The notes beneath the pieces were generated by a model. The model did no database searches, was not told where the DNA came from, and saw only the letters and a list, made by a program, of their open reading frames with translations. This document shows positions 49,741 to 62,200 of a DNA stretch of 64,000 nucleotides, in pieces (the first letter of the stretch is position 1; every line of letters begins with the position of its first letter). The position numbers and the translations under genes were made by a program. The stretch spans positions 558,001-622,000 of the forward strand of contig OY848918.1 of the NCBI GenBank assembly GCA_963693285.1. The letters run 5' to 3'. The DNA comes from Xestospongia muta (taxonomy: Eukaryota > Porifera > Demospongiae > Haplosclerida > Petrosiidae).

Positions 49741-51985
49741 ACAATTAGTATAAATATTATGATCAACTGACCTCATAAAAATAGCCGAATTTGTTGTTAT
49801 AGATACAAATGATTGTTGACGTGGAGGATCCAGGGGCTCTATACAATAAATGATAAGACATTATATAATGACATATCTTATCTAATAATTCATTTACAGA
49901 GTCAGATTTATAGGACGATATCCAATAGTAATAGAGGATATATTATTGGCTCCCAAATAATTGAAGATAATTATAATATTAAACTCATTAGTATCTGTTC
50001 TTATTGAAGATAAATATATATATATATATATACACTAATATATATATATATATATAGTGCAATGTATTATACTTACCAATGACATCAACTTCAAATGTAT
50101 ATTCTACACTTGATTCTTGTAATATAGTGGGTGGAGTCAAGTGTGATATGTTACCAAAAGAACTTTCTATGACAACACGATACTTTCCCTTGTCCCCTCG
50201 TCTTGAGATATGGAGTGTAGTGGAACCATTTGTTTCAGATAAAGTGGAAGACCAACTCTCATTAATTATGTTATTATCTTTATACCAAATAATGGAATGA
50301 CCTCCTGGGGAGTAGTTCTCAAATGTTATTGTAAAGTTTGTACTGTTAGGACCATATGCTAATACTTTAGGTTGTGGGTGGGACAAGATTTTAGGTCTCA
50401 CTATAACAATATAGTAAACTATATTATAAATGTTTGATATATTGACTTACCTAGTACATGTAGTGTGGTACTATATGTCTTAGTAGCCCCCAGTATTGTT
50501 ACTGCACAGTTATATAATCCCTCATCATTGAGTTCAGTAGAATTGAATGTACCAGAGTGTTTAATACCATCTTTTGTCCAACTCTTACTAATATTATAAG
50601 CATCACTAGTACATTGAAGTGTGTAAGAATTATGTAAATAAGTGAACTGATGTTCTGGTACTTGTATACGACCACTATCTGTAATAAGAGATATCAATAT
50701 ATTTATTAGTATGTATATAAGTACTACTTACCAATCACAGTAAATGTTCGAGACTTATTTCCACAGTAATGTCCATTTTCATAACCATGACATGTGTATG
50801 TACCACTGTTGTTTAAATGATTTGAATTTATAATCCAAGAAACAGAAGGTAATGTGTTGCTTGCAATAACTGAACCATTATGTAACCATTGAACCTCAAG
50901 AACACTCTCTGAATTCTCGTAAAATAAATTGCAAGTCCATGATTGTTGATAAGTATCCCCAGTAAATATACTTGATATGTAAGGACCATGAATGTTTACT
51001 AAAGAAAGGAATAGATCATATAGTTTTGTAATTCAACATTGTATGGCCATGGATCGACCCTCATTTCATATAATACCATATCATATATATATATCACAGA
51101 TCAGACCCACCCTCAATTGTCTATAACACCTCAACTTATCATATTACAATGTTATAATGATTGTTATATACAAAACACAAACACTCAATACATTTATTTG
51201 TCAATAATTGGACACATGTAGGGACTTTATATATTATAGAAGTAACTTTAGACTATACAACAGTCAGGGAAGTCCATTACACATATAACAGTGACCACTT
51301 CAATAAAGACTGTTTAGTATACTGAACATTGAAACAATTAAAACTCTACCTACTGAACACAATTTTATGTAAACCAAAGAAATTACATTATAACAATTTA
51401 GTATGTGGTAATGTTGTAAACCACAAGCTCTTTATCTCTAAATATATATAAATTACATTGAGTATCTTGTTCATGTCTTGTCTGGTCTCATTAGACCTAA
51501 AGTCTATTCGCATTCACCTTGTCGCCGGAAATTAGTAGTGAGTATAAGATAACATATACTATACATCATAAATTAAATAATGTGGTGTTATTGTTTGAGC
51601 TATCACATGAAAACCCCACGTGTGTGTGTGTAGAATTGATTTTCTTTTCTTGTGAGAACAAATTTTTAATTATTATATTTATTACAATTTATTATTATTA
51701 TTTATAGTTTGCTACTTTTTTGTAGCACTAGAGAGCCAAATTTTACATATAAAATGTGCGTTTGCAAGCTGAATTGATTTTTTTCTGTTAAAAAGAGTAA
51801 TATTTTTAATAATAATCAACGTAAAAAGGAAGAAAAAACGTGTCCCCTGTGAGGAGAGTAAATTGCACATCAGACAAAGAAAAATTATGACAGAGTCAAT
51901 AGGGCTTATGCATTACTAGGATTCGAATTATTAGAAATTTTGGTCAAAGGGACAGCGCGTTAATTGGAAAGCAATATTGTATAGA

Positions 51986-52174
51986 ATGGTACGTTTCTGC
52001 TGTGTGCCAGGGTGTTCTAATAGGTCAGATAAAGAGTCCTATCTTTCGTACTTCGGACTTCCTCTAAAAGACAAGAAACTACTGAAACAATGGGTTCGTG
52101 TAATTCGGCATGAGCATCTGAGATGGCCACATCAATGTCAACAGGGTGATCAGATGAAGCACATAGAAATGTAG
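51986..52174 (+). pseudogene. THAP zinc-finger N-terminus of a transposase
   Basis: ATG at 51986: MVRFCCVPGCSNRSDKES, then FGLPLKDKKLLKQWV..IRH. The C-x4-C pair, the F-P-x-K-D block and the W/IRR-type helix are those of THAP domains (C2CH fingers found in P-element and related transposases). The second half (Cys-x2-His and the AVPTIF box) is missing and the ORF stops after 62 residues, so this is a remnant. Confidence 0.65.
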
Positions 52175-52355
52175 ATTGAGTACCTCTAAAACAACGAATT
52201 GTTGGCCTTATAATGGAAAAGGATAATTTACAATGAATAAAATTAATGAGTGACCCGTAACGTTTCTGAATTTCTCTGGCTGTAACTGAGCAATATGTTT
52301 GTAAACTAGAGTTGAGACAGGACCTAGACTGCTGCTTGTGGAATAAAGGTATTTC

Positions 52356-53770
52356 TTATAATATTCTCAAGTCGAGATAAGTGATCACTTCCAATAGAAC
52401 AGGTCCTAAAGAATACGTCCACCTGCTATAAAGACCATAAACAAAGGCACAAAAGACAGCTTGTGGGTGAGTCTTAGTGATTTCTGATAATAACTCCAGA
52501 TCTCTTACCCAGTCATCAACCTTACTCTTAATCTGCTCATGAACAAATGAGTCAGAACCAATCGGTGATCCAAGAAGAGTAATACCATCTGTTCTAATCT
52601 TAACTCCAGTTCCATGAAAACACTCACAAGCTCTCTCATAAGACTCTTCCTTGACTATCAAAATGGTCTTCTTCTCATTTGCGTAATAATCATAAGATTT
52701 ACCAATAGTATTGATGTTATCCCACTACCTCTTTAATTCTTGAAACTCACCAGCAGCTGTGGCATCATCAGCATACCACAGCTGAGTAACATCAGATAGC
52801 TCATCAAGCTGTTTTATCAGTGGAAGTGAAGCAACTGCAAACATACCCATAGCTAGGGAATCTTAGCCTTAGAACCTGATTCATTTAGAACACGAAGTGC
52901 ATCTTTGACCTTGCCTTCAAACATAAAACGGAAAAAAAGGCTCACTAGATCTGTTTTTTTAAACCAACGATCTCTACTAGACCTCTCTTGTACGGTATTA
53001 CCTTCCTTCAATAAGTCCTCAAATAAACCATCATTCCATAACTTCAACCATCATTCAAGAGCATTCAAATGATCTTTAACCTTCGATCTACGATGAGGTT
53101 TTTGTAAAACTAGAATTGGAAATACTAAAGCAACCTTAAGAGCGATACACTCCATGGCTGAGTCTTCAGAATAAAGACGAAAAAGATGAGTTAATTCTTT
53201 AATGAATAATTTACCCTGCTTCCCATAAGGGATCATAAACAGATTAGGGATCCAATTAACTTCTTTGGAGTAACATCGATTTATTAATACAATACAATCT
53301 TCACCTGTAAGGTCTTTTCATTTAAAGTGAGGGTCAGATACCGGACGGAACAATGGAAGATCAGCGACAGTTTGAGGATGCAAAGAAAGTGAGGGAGAAG
53401 GGAGAGGAGGAGTGGGAGTAGTAGAATTAAGATTAAAGTCTGAAGTAGATGGTGAGCAAGATGTAGGTACATCAAACAGTAACTGAGTCATAGTGGGATC
53501 GGGTAGAGGATGAGATAATAGGAGCGATAATGACATGTGATGAGGCACATGGTGAAGATTGGCTACAGACATCACCGGCCTTCTTTTGGTTCAGTACATT
53601 TACACACTTTCCTAACTTCGAAGGGGGACAAGATGTACAACGTTGACCATTTTTAACACAAGTGTAATGGTGACACTGTCCCTTTAGAACTGATGTTGCT
53701 CCTGCCCAGCAGCTATCTTCATATTATACCACAAATAGGAAAAGCTGAATGATCGGTGCAAGTCCCATGT
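52356..53770 (-). mobile_element. RT-bearing retroelement, internally deleted
   Basis: Minus-strand order: a Cys-rich N-terminal piece near 53600-53700 (CHHYTCVKNGQRCTSCPPSK); a Ser/Pro-rich stretch (53318-53575); YGKQGKLFIKELTHLFRLYS (53051-53236); KLWNDGLFEDLLKEGN (52853-53047); then directly QLWYADDATAAGEF (near 52770), with the YADD of an RT active site; then GTGVKIRTDGITLLGSPIGS and HPQAVFCAFVYGLYSRWTY (52356-52661). The RT finger region between the last two parts is deleted and a stop lies after the YADD segment. The family is the RT type found in many invertebrate genomes; its order is not settled here. Confidence 0.65.
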
Positions 53771-55029
53771 GGATAGCTTGTAAAACGGCAAAGAAACGTG
53801 TCTGGGTGGCTCTTCTCAACTAGGACAGAGTATAGCTACAGTAGTATAGTACTTTTACCTATATCTATATGATTAAACTTTTACAGTTAGAATGTATTTT
53901 TTACTGTACTGATTTCTCTCTTAAAGCGGCAGCCATTTAATTGCTAACGATTTCATGAGATCACATTCCTAGTGAGATCTCCCTATACTTTGGTTATGGA
54001 AAGTACAATAAATCTTGTTATTGTGGGTCGTATCATAAAAAATGACGTCAAAAGAGCCGGATGGTCGTCAGGAGACCACTTGACTTTGAAATTCTGAATT
54101 TGGTTGAGTTATTAGAAAGTTATGATAATTTTTTATCGACAAGGTGAACGCGAATAGTGAGTGAAAGAATAATAAAAGTAGGTGTGACCTACTGAGTGAA
54201 TTATTGCTTCGAGAATAGCAATGATGTTAAAAATAGGTGTTAATAAAGAATATTAATAAATTACACTCCATTATACATCATAATATAATATCATAATGAT
54301 ACTATAAGACATTACTGATTGTGAAGTAATAAATATTTATTAAAAGATAGAGAGACTGGTCTTACACTTTTATCATAATATATTTCAAACCTATAACTCA
54401 ATAATTCTATATTCAGCTCCAATATAAATATAGTCAGTACATTATCACTAATAGTGGACAACAAGTCGTTGTTATTATATATTATAAAACTGTGATTATA
54501 TTAATACTGAACTAATGCTGTGAGTAGTGAACTAGATATAACACAGTATAAAAATAACTCTATATTGTCTCTACACAGCTATAGGCTATAAGTCATTTGT
54601 TACAGATACTACATTGTGTTATGTTATCTGCACTATATCTACGTAGACAAAATATTTACAAGACATATTTTGTGTTTATCGTCTGCAGTACTTACCAGAG
54701 CACGTAGCATTGACACTATAGATACCTCCAGAGACCAGTAGTAGAGAGAATATTGCTATTATAAAGAGAACCATCTTTTGCTGAACTGACCAACTGATCA
54801 TGTGCAGTGAGTACACCTTATGAACACATTGTGTTGACAGTTATGATTACAAAATTCTTTATTATATCAAATTTATTATTGATTCTGAGCAAAGAGATAG
54901 ATCACCTATCCAAATTAGTTATAAGTAAGTAGTAGTATCGTTATCTCTTGATAACTTCAGTTAATATCACTTAATGATATTAAACTACTTTAAACAGTAC
55001 AATTATTAAAGACTTCAACTACTTACAAG

Positions 55030-55430
55030 CTATATATATTTTACTTTAGCTCAGTTTGGTCAGTTCAGCAGTACTACTATAATTATTATCATTACTATAT
55101 CTACCACTATACCAGTAATAATAGTTGTGACAATAATTGTGATTATAATCATTATTAATATTATTATCACAACTATCAAGAGATAGTTGTGAAAAGTATG
55201 CATATATATTCTCTTTATGTACAATATAATGTTATTATATTATTAGGTCACAATATAACTGATAATGATGTTAATACACAACAGAATGAAGCTTGTGTTA
55301 AGATGAACATTGTGTTCCAATTACTAGAACATGTTGTGTATTCTAATAATTATTTTAAAATCTTTTTTTGTCAAACTTTATTTAATAGAGATAATTCCCT
55401 CAAGTTCATTGATCCTTGTCCTTAAAATAT
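55030..55430 (+). pseudogene. Orphan TM plus tail exons on the opposite strand, copy 3
   Basis: Third copy of the 39816-40225 exons: TTIIIIITISTTIPVIIVVT TM segment, then GHNITDNDVNTQQNEACVKM. The region between the TM and second exon has lost its clean donor. No ectodomain on this strand. Confidence 0.5.
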
Positions 55431-55581
55431 CTTTATATGTAATTAAATTGAATATAATGATCATTTGACACACAAAGTATTAATAACTATAACTATCTTG
55501 GTAACTGATGATCTCTCATGATAAGACCTATTATATAATAATAAAGTTATATAATATATTGAGAGAATATATACTAATTAA

Positions 55582-56420
55582 CTATAAGTATGTAGTAATA
55601 TTATTATCTCTTGGTAACTGATGATCTGTCACAACAAGACCTACAATAAAGTATATGAATATATATAGTATTTACACTATAGATACCTCCAGAGACCAGT
55701 AGTAAAGAGAACACTTGTTATAAAGAGAACAGTCAGTACTAGTTATGAAATATACATTACTATGATGTCATGTTTATTATTTAGTAAAAAGAAAATAATT
55801 CCATATAGTGTATTCTCTATAAAGAATGAAAACCATTTGTTTGTTCAAAATGTGTATATTTATTATTAATTCACAGTAAAGAGATCACAATATTGAAGAG
55901 ATTAATAACAATAGTGATATTACTGTTATCACTTTTTTGGTAACTGATGATCTCTCATAACAAGACCTACAATAAAGTTATATTATATAATATATTATAA
56001 GAGTACTTACTGTCATGATAGTTCACAGGAGAGTCTTCTTCAATATGACCAGCGTAATGGTCCTTCATTATGATATCTTATCTGGTGTTGAGGTGATACC
56101 AATACTGACTCTACTTCACTGGTACTGGTAAGAGAAGGAGATGTTAGTCCTCCAGTGATCTCTTCATTATTGGACATTTGTTTGGTAGTATCTGATGTCT
56201 TGTTAGTTTTAGCTGGTATAGGAGGTGGTATATCATCATCTTGTACATTAGCTGGTATTATAGTAACACTAGGTATTGATGATTCTACGTTACCATAACA
56301 TGGACGGTAGCAGAAGTTAAATAAACATCATCTACTATATTGTTATGTTCTTCTACAGTAGTACTAGAAGACTCTAGTATATGACGAGTGTTATCGTGGG
56401 ATGTGATACTGTATAATATG
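55582..56420 (-). pseudogene. Tail module copy
   Basis: Last exon (stop at 55582-55584), 44-bp intron and tail exon as in R8, with one ANVQDDDIPPPIP unit. A 1-bp insertion near 56053 (accagcgtaatgg for accaggtaatgg) shifts the GPLPGHIEE frame. A truncated signal-peptide exon without ATG lies between at about 55670-55735. Confidence 0.6.
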
Positions 56421-56639
56421 AACAACTACTTCATATTGAGAATATGAAACACTGATATTAGGAGGAAATCAATTATATCATAATAATATATAAAATTATT
56501 TATTGTACCTTGAAAATATGTTATTGGTTCTTCCATCATTTTCATCGTTGTGTACAATTATAATGTTTAAATGTTAAGTTTGCTTGTAATATATTAATTT
56601 ACTTTGTTTGTGTTTTAGATAAAACTATATAATAAATCC

Positions 56640-56945
56640 AGCAATAATACAACATACTACAATAATAATGACTTAACTATGACAGTAAATTTGCTGGAGA
56701 CATTTCCACAATATTGTCCATTGTTGTATCCATGACAGGTATATATACCACTATCATTAAGTTGATTTGGAGTCCAAGTCAAAACAGTATGTTTTGCAGG
56801 AGGAGTATTGTTAGTAATAACAGAACCATTATGTAACCACTTAACAACTACAGGATTATTGATAAGTAAGTAGCAGTACCATGTTTGTTGAGAAGCATCT
56901 TCATCAACGCAACCAATAAATTGTCACCTGAAATAGTAAATTGAC
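56640..56945 (-). pseudogene. Decayed R4-type Ig1 exon
   Basis: Minus-strand Ig1 counterpart: WLHNGSVITNN, SGIYTCHGYNNGQYCGN-like, with in-frame stops and loss of the WTC region frame. The adjoining intron sequence (56960-57730) is near-identical to R4/R6 intron 1, so this is the remains of a fourth R4-type gene. Confidence 0.6.
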
Positions 56946-57776
56946 CTAGAGAAATAAATAAGTACTTAGTTCATAATCCACTTTGTATGGATCCACCTTC
57001 TTTTCATATAACACCATATCATATATATATCACAGATCAGATCCACCCTCAATTGTCTATAACACCTCAACTTATCATATTACAATGTTATAATGATTGT
57101 TATATACAAAACACAAACACTCAATACATTTATTTGTCAATAATTGGACACATGTAGGGACTTTATATATTATAGAAGTAACTTTAGACTATACAACAGT
57201 CAGGAAAGTCCATTACACATTATAACAGTGACCACTTCAATAAAGACTGTTTAGTTCACTGAACATTGAAACAATTAAATAAAAGTTAATATTGTATGTC
57301 CACAATGAAAAATATGATAAACTGTTTGCGTAGAAAATGATAAACTCTACTTACTGAACACAGTTTATGTAAACCAAAGAGGTTTCATTATAATAGTTTA
57401 GTGTATTGTAATGTTGTAAACCACAAGTAAACAAGCTCTTTAACAGTAAATATAAACAATAAACAAATAATATATATAAACTACAGTGGGTATCTTATTT
57501 TGGTCTTGTTTGGTCTCAATAGACCTAGTGACCTCTAGTAACTGATATGGGGGGTCTAATTCTCAATTGTAAACATTGCATTATAACAAACATTGAAAAG
57601 TGATAATGAAACTCACGAATATTATTAAAACTATAAATTTGAGTGAGCAAAAGAGACTAATAAAAGTGGGTGTGACCAACTGCATGAATTATGGCTTCGA
57701 AGAATAGCAATGATGTTAAACATAGGTGTTAATAAAGAATATTAAAAAATTACACTCCATTATACATCATAATATA

Positions 57777-58403
57777 CATAGGGGTAGGAACCAGGGGGGC
57801 TAAGTGGGCTTTAGCCCCCCTAATGTTGATTAAGGGGGCTTACCCCCCTAATATTGTTAACAAAGTTAAGATTTTGTCCGAGTAAGTACAGCAAGCCAAG
57901 GGATAAAAAAATTACCAAGGTCAGCACCATTTACAAAGTAATGAAAAGTAGCGACTTAGGAAAATCAATGTTCACTGAGGTACACAAGCTTTTAACCATT
58001 TACTTGACTGTGCCAATGACATCTGCTACAGCAGAAACGAACGTTCTCATCACTTCGAAGACTGAAGAATTATTTAAGGTCCACAATGACTCAAAAGAGA
58101 CTTAACAATGTAGTACTAATGCACACACACAAGGAGTGTACTGATAAGGTAAATTTATTAAGTATCACAAAGGATTTTGTAACCAGCAACAAGAGACGTG
58201 CAAACTATTTCGAACATTATTAACATATTTTATTAGGTCATGTACATATATGTCATTTTTTAATCATCTGTTATTATTTAACAAAATTTTACAAGGTTTT
58301 CAAACTAAAAACTTCTGGGAATCCAACCCCCTGCTCATGAAACAGTTATTACTACTGATAACATTTTAGCCCCCCTAATCCCTACTATCTTCCTACTCCT
58401 ATG
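57777..58403. mobile_element. hAT-type transposon relic with 8-bp target duplication
   Basis: Ends cataggggtaggaaccagg and its imperfect complement (actcctatg) border 627 bp; ATAATATA is repeated exactly on both sides (57769-57776 and 58404-58411), and the uninterrupted site is seen in the paralogous intron near 54285. Inside, 57854-58105 (plus) encodes VHKLLTIYLTVPMTSATAET, the C-terminal hAT dimerisation motif (L.IYLT.P.TSATAER), then stops. Confidence 0.8.
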
Positions 58404-58849
58404 ATAATATAATATCATAATTAATACTATATATGATAAAGATATTACTGATTGTGAAATAATAAATATTATGACAAGTTATATATATATATATATACTT
58501 TTATCATAAAATATTTCAAATCTATAACTCAATAATTCTATTATATATCAGTTCCAATATAAATATAGTCAGTACACCATCACTAGCAATAGACAACCAG
58601 TCATTGTTATTATATATTATAAAACTGTGATTATATTAATACTGAACTAATGCTGTGAGTACTGAACTAGATCTATTGCAGTATATCAATAACTCTCTAT
58701 ACTGAACTAAACTATAAGACTAAGTATTTATTACAGACACTATAAAGATATATTTATTATATCATCTACAGTACTATAGCAAACACTTGCTATAGCAAAC
58801 ACTTGCAAGACGTATATCTTGCGTTTATAGTCTGCAGTACTTACCACGT

Positions 58850-58925
58850 GTAGCATTTACACTATAGATACCTCCAGAGACCAGTAGTAAAGAGAACACT
58901 TGTTATAAAGAGAACAGTCAATACT
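58850..58925 (-). pseudogene. Decayed R4-type signal-peptide exon
   Basis: Matches the 79-bp signal-peptide exons but the start codon is lost (aacagt in place of aaccat) and bases are missing in the middle. Confidence 0.6.
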
Positions 58926-59043
58926 ACTTATAAATTATACATTACTATGATGTCACATTAATTATTTGGTAAAAAGAAAATAATTCCATACAGTGTATTC
59001 TCTATAAAGTACGAAAAACTTCTGTTTGTTCAAAATGTGTTTA

Positions 59044-59049
59044 TTTATT
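59044..59049 (-). terminator. Candidate poly(A) signal of R8
   Basis: AATAAA on the minus strand, 152 bases beyond the R8 stop at 59201. Confidence 0.45.
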
Positions 59050-59200
59050 ATTGATTCACAGTAAAGAAATAACACTATTGGAGAGATTAATAATAATAGC
59101 AATACTACTGTTACCATTTTTTGGTAATTGAGGATATAACAAGACCTATTATATAATAATAAAGTTATATAATATATTGAGAAAGTACTTACTTAATTAA

Positions 59201-62200
59201 CTATAAGTATGTAGTAGTATTATTATCTCTTGGTAACTGATGATCTCTCACAACAACACCTACAATAAAGTCATATTATGTAATATATTATAAGAGTACT
59301 TACTGTCATGGTAGTTCTTAGGAGAGTCTTCTTCAATATGACCAGGTAATGGTCCTTCATTATGATATCCTATCTGGTGTTGAGGTGATACCAATATTGG
59401 CTCTACTTCACTGGTACTGGTAAGAGAAGGAGATGTTAGTTCTCCAGTGATCTCTTTATCATTAGACATCTGTTTGGTAGTATCCGATGTCTTGTTAGTT
59501 TTAGCTGGTATAGGAGGTAGTATATCATCATCATCTTGCACATTAGCTGGTATTACAGTAACACTAGGTATTGAGGGCTCTACATCATCATAAGATGGAG
59601 GACATTGTTCTGTTTTTGGTAGAAAATGATGTATATCAGAATATACTACTCTATCACTAGATGGGGGAGGAGCTTGAGGTCGCTTTTTAGAAAATTTCAG
59701 AAGATCTTGATAAACAACTGTTTCTTTTTTCTATGGAATAAAATAGCATTATATACAATCAGTTAATATTATTATTACTTCAATAGAAACTGAACTCTCT
59801 TCTACTTCAACATTCTTAGAACTCATAGTAAGTGTTATTAGCTGAATACTGTCAATCTATAATATTAATAATAATAATAATAATATTAATAATGTATCAT
59901 ATAATAACTTACTGATGGTCTATTATTAGCATTTGGTAATAAACTATCATCTTTTTTTTTATTGTTTCCTATGAACAGTTTTAATAAAATGTCATGTAAC
60001 GAATTTAACTTACTTCTCTTCTTATAGTATAGTACAAAACCAAACGATATAGTGATCACTATAACTCCACCCCCAACACTAACACTACCACCAACACTAA
60101 CACCAATAATAATTGCTATTATATTACAAATAATAAATATAGTAGTTATTAAACTGTATTTACATAATGATGGTGTTGATTTAGTTAATATTGTTGTATT
60201 CACAGTATTAATTGGTGTAACCATGGTACCTACATAAATTAATTAAAATAGGTAAAACAAATTAATGTAGAATACATCCATTCTGTTTCATAGTAACAAT
60301 GCAATAAAATAGTGAAATGTTAAACTCACTTGCAGTAGTTGGTAATATATCAGTTATTACAATATCTCTTAATATTATAGCTGGTAATATTGATGTTAGT
60401 GGTATATCATTCTCCACATCATATACATAGACTGTATAATTACCAGCTGGGAGATTATCAATACAACCTTGTACAGTAAGATCACTTGAACTGTTTTTAA
60501 CAAATGTTTTGTTCATTGAAGTCACTCCAATCACACTAACATAACATGACTTAGCAGATGGAGCAGGTGAAAATACACACTCCACACATATAGAATTACC
60601 ATTAGGGTAAGCAGTAGCATTTATAACATCATATGTACCTATATCATATAATAATATCAATATATTACATAATATCACTATCTCTTACTTAAAGTACGTA
60701 TCAATGGATCACTCTGTCCAACATTATTACTGAATATAATTGAGAGAGTACAGAATTGATGTTGAGGAGGTGACAATGATCGATCATCTGTTATGTTCAT
60801 AGGTTCACTTGTATAGTTCACCAGATATGATTTATTAAATATAACTACATCACCACATTGTACAGTGACTGTAACATTCTCTGGAGCTTCAGATGAACAT
60901 TCCAAAATAATCTACAGTAATTATGGTAATCATATAGTAACCACTATTGGATAGACTCACTGGTATATTAAACATCAAGTTGACTTCATTATTTATATAG
61001 GACAGAATAGTAAATGTAGTATTTTCTTTGGCAGATCTTGGAGCTAAAATGACAATATAAAATAAACACACATATTAGTTAGTAACCTCTTTGAAAAGAG
61101 AAGGTACTATTGTTATGTTCTCCTTCACCCAGTTCATTTATACCATATATGGTATATGTATATCGATGACGAAATAATTCCTGATCTTCATACTTGTATT
61201 CATTTCCATTAATAGATACATTTTGTAATAACATCTTGTTGACATCATCATATATCAGTAGTATATAGTAAGATATCTGGACTCTACTGTCTACAATAGG
61301 AGGATCCCAACTGATAGTAATAGTAGTACAGTTGTCAAATGATGAAGAGATATTGAGAACAGAAGTAAGAAAACCTGTCTCATACAAGAGATAATACACA
61401 CACACAACATAACATGTGATATATAACTTACCAAATGGAAATACATTATTAGTATGATCAAACTGTCCAGCTGGATTACTAAGAGTTACCTCAACAAGAT
61501 ATGTGCTCAAGTTAACAGGTGATGATATATTAACTATTATCAGTTGATTATTAACTAAAGACAGTGTCACATTATTAAATAATGTTTGTTGTAGAACATC
61601 ATTAGAGTCCTTGATATTTACTGTAACATTAGTAGGATACTCACCAATACATAGATCACTAACCTAGTAAATACAAAAGGAAGACCTCAAAAACGTTAAA
61701 GATATGATAATGGCAAAATAAATATTTTCAAACGAAAAAGTCATTCTGTAACTGTTTGCTTTTAATGTCCGCCATTTTGTTCCGCGTGGGGGTGGGACCT
61801 ACTAGTAATAACTTTCATTTAACCCAAATTTGTAAGGTGTGGCTTGATGTTGTTGCAGAAATTATAATTATTTTTGACTGTTAATAGGAGAGCTTTATTA
61901 GAGATCAGTGGTAAGTAGTGGAATTCCTTTCAAGAGGTAACTACGTTGTTTAGCTATGAGCTGCTGTCAAATGTAGTGGCACTATGAGCTAAACTTAATA
62001 CTATTAACAACCACACAACTCTATAATAATAACTTATCTCATATTGTGAACACCTATATTATAGTCACAATATTACAATTTAATGACACCACAATTATTC
62101 TATTTTATATTAGTGAGGTCTGTTGACATTGTCACTTGTGTAAGCTAGATAATAACAAACAATAATAATATCATAACACTATTGCCATAATGATAATACA

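Larger units (their letters stand above)
51504..54157. mobile_element. P/THAP-like DNA transposon with nested retroelement
   Basis: The 21-bp ends (CTATTCGCATTCACCTTGTC at 51504 on, and its complement to 54157) match with one mismatch. Near the left end is a THAP-type zinc-finger start (51986-52174), as in P-element-like transposases. The middle is occupied by an RT element relic. It lies in intron 1 of R7; compared with R6, about 110 bp of intron (44060-44170) is missing at the site. No target-site duplication was identified. Confidence 0.7.
50077..54774 (-). pseudogene. R7: R4-like receptor broken by transposon and deletions
   Basis: Signal-peptide exon 54774-54696 (MVLFIIAIFSLLLVSGG), then a 3.7-kb first intron filled by a transposon (51504-54157), then three open Ig exons 50998-50732, 50678-50451 and 50400-50077 of the same lengths as in R4 and R6. 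The FN3 exon 5 is deleted; Ig3 runs on to a stop or to a truncated, unsplicable exon 6 at about 49850-50010. Ig1 differs sharply from R4/R6 in one segment (residues between the first Cys and the Trp region), while its flanks are nearly identical. A short secreted three-Ig product is possible if transcribed through the insertion. Confidence 0.6.
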
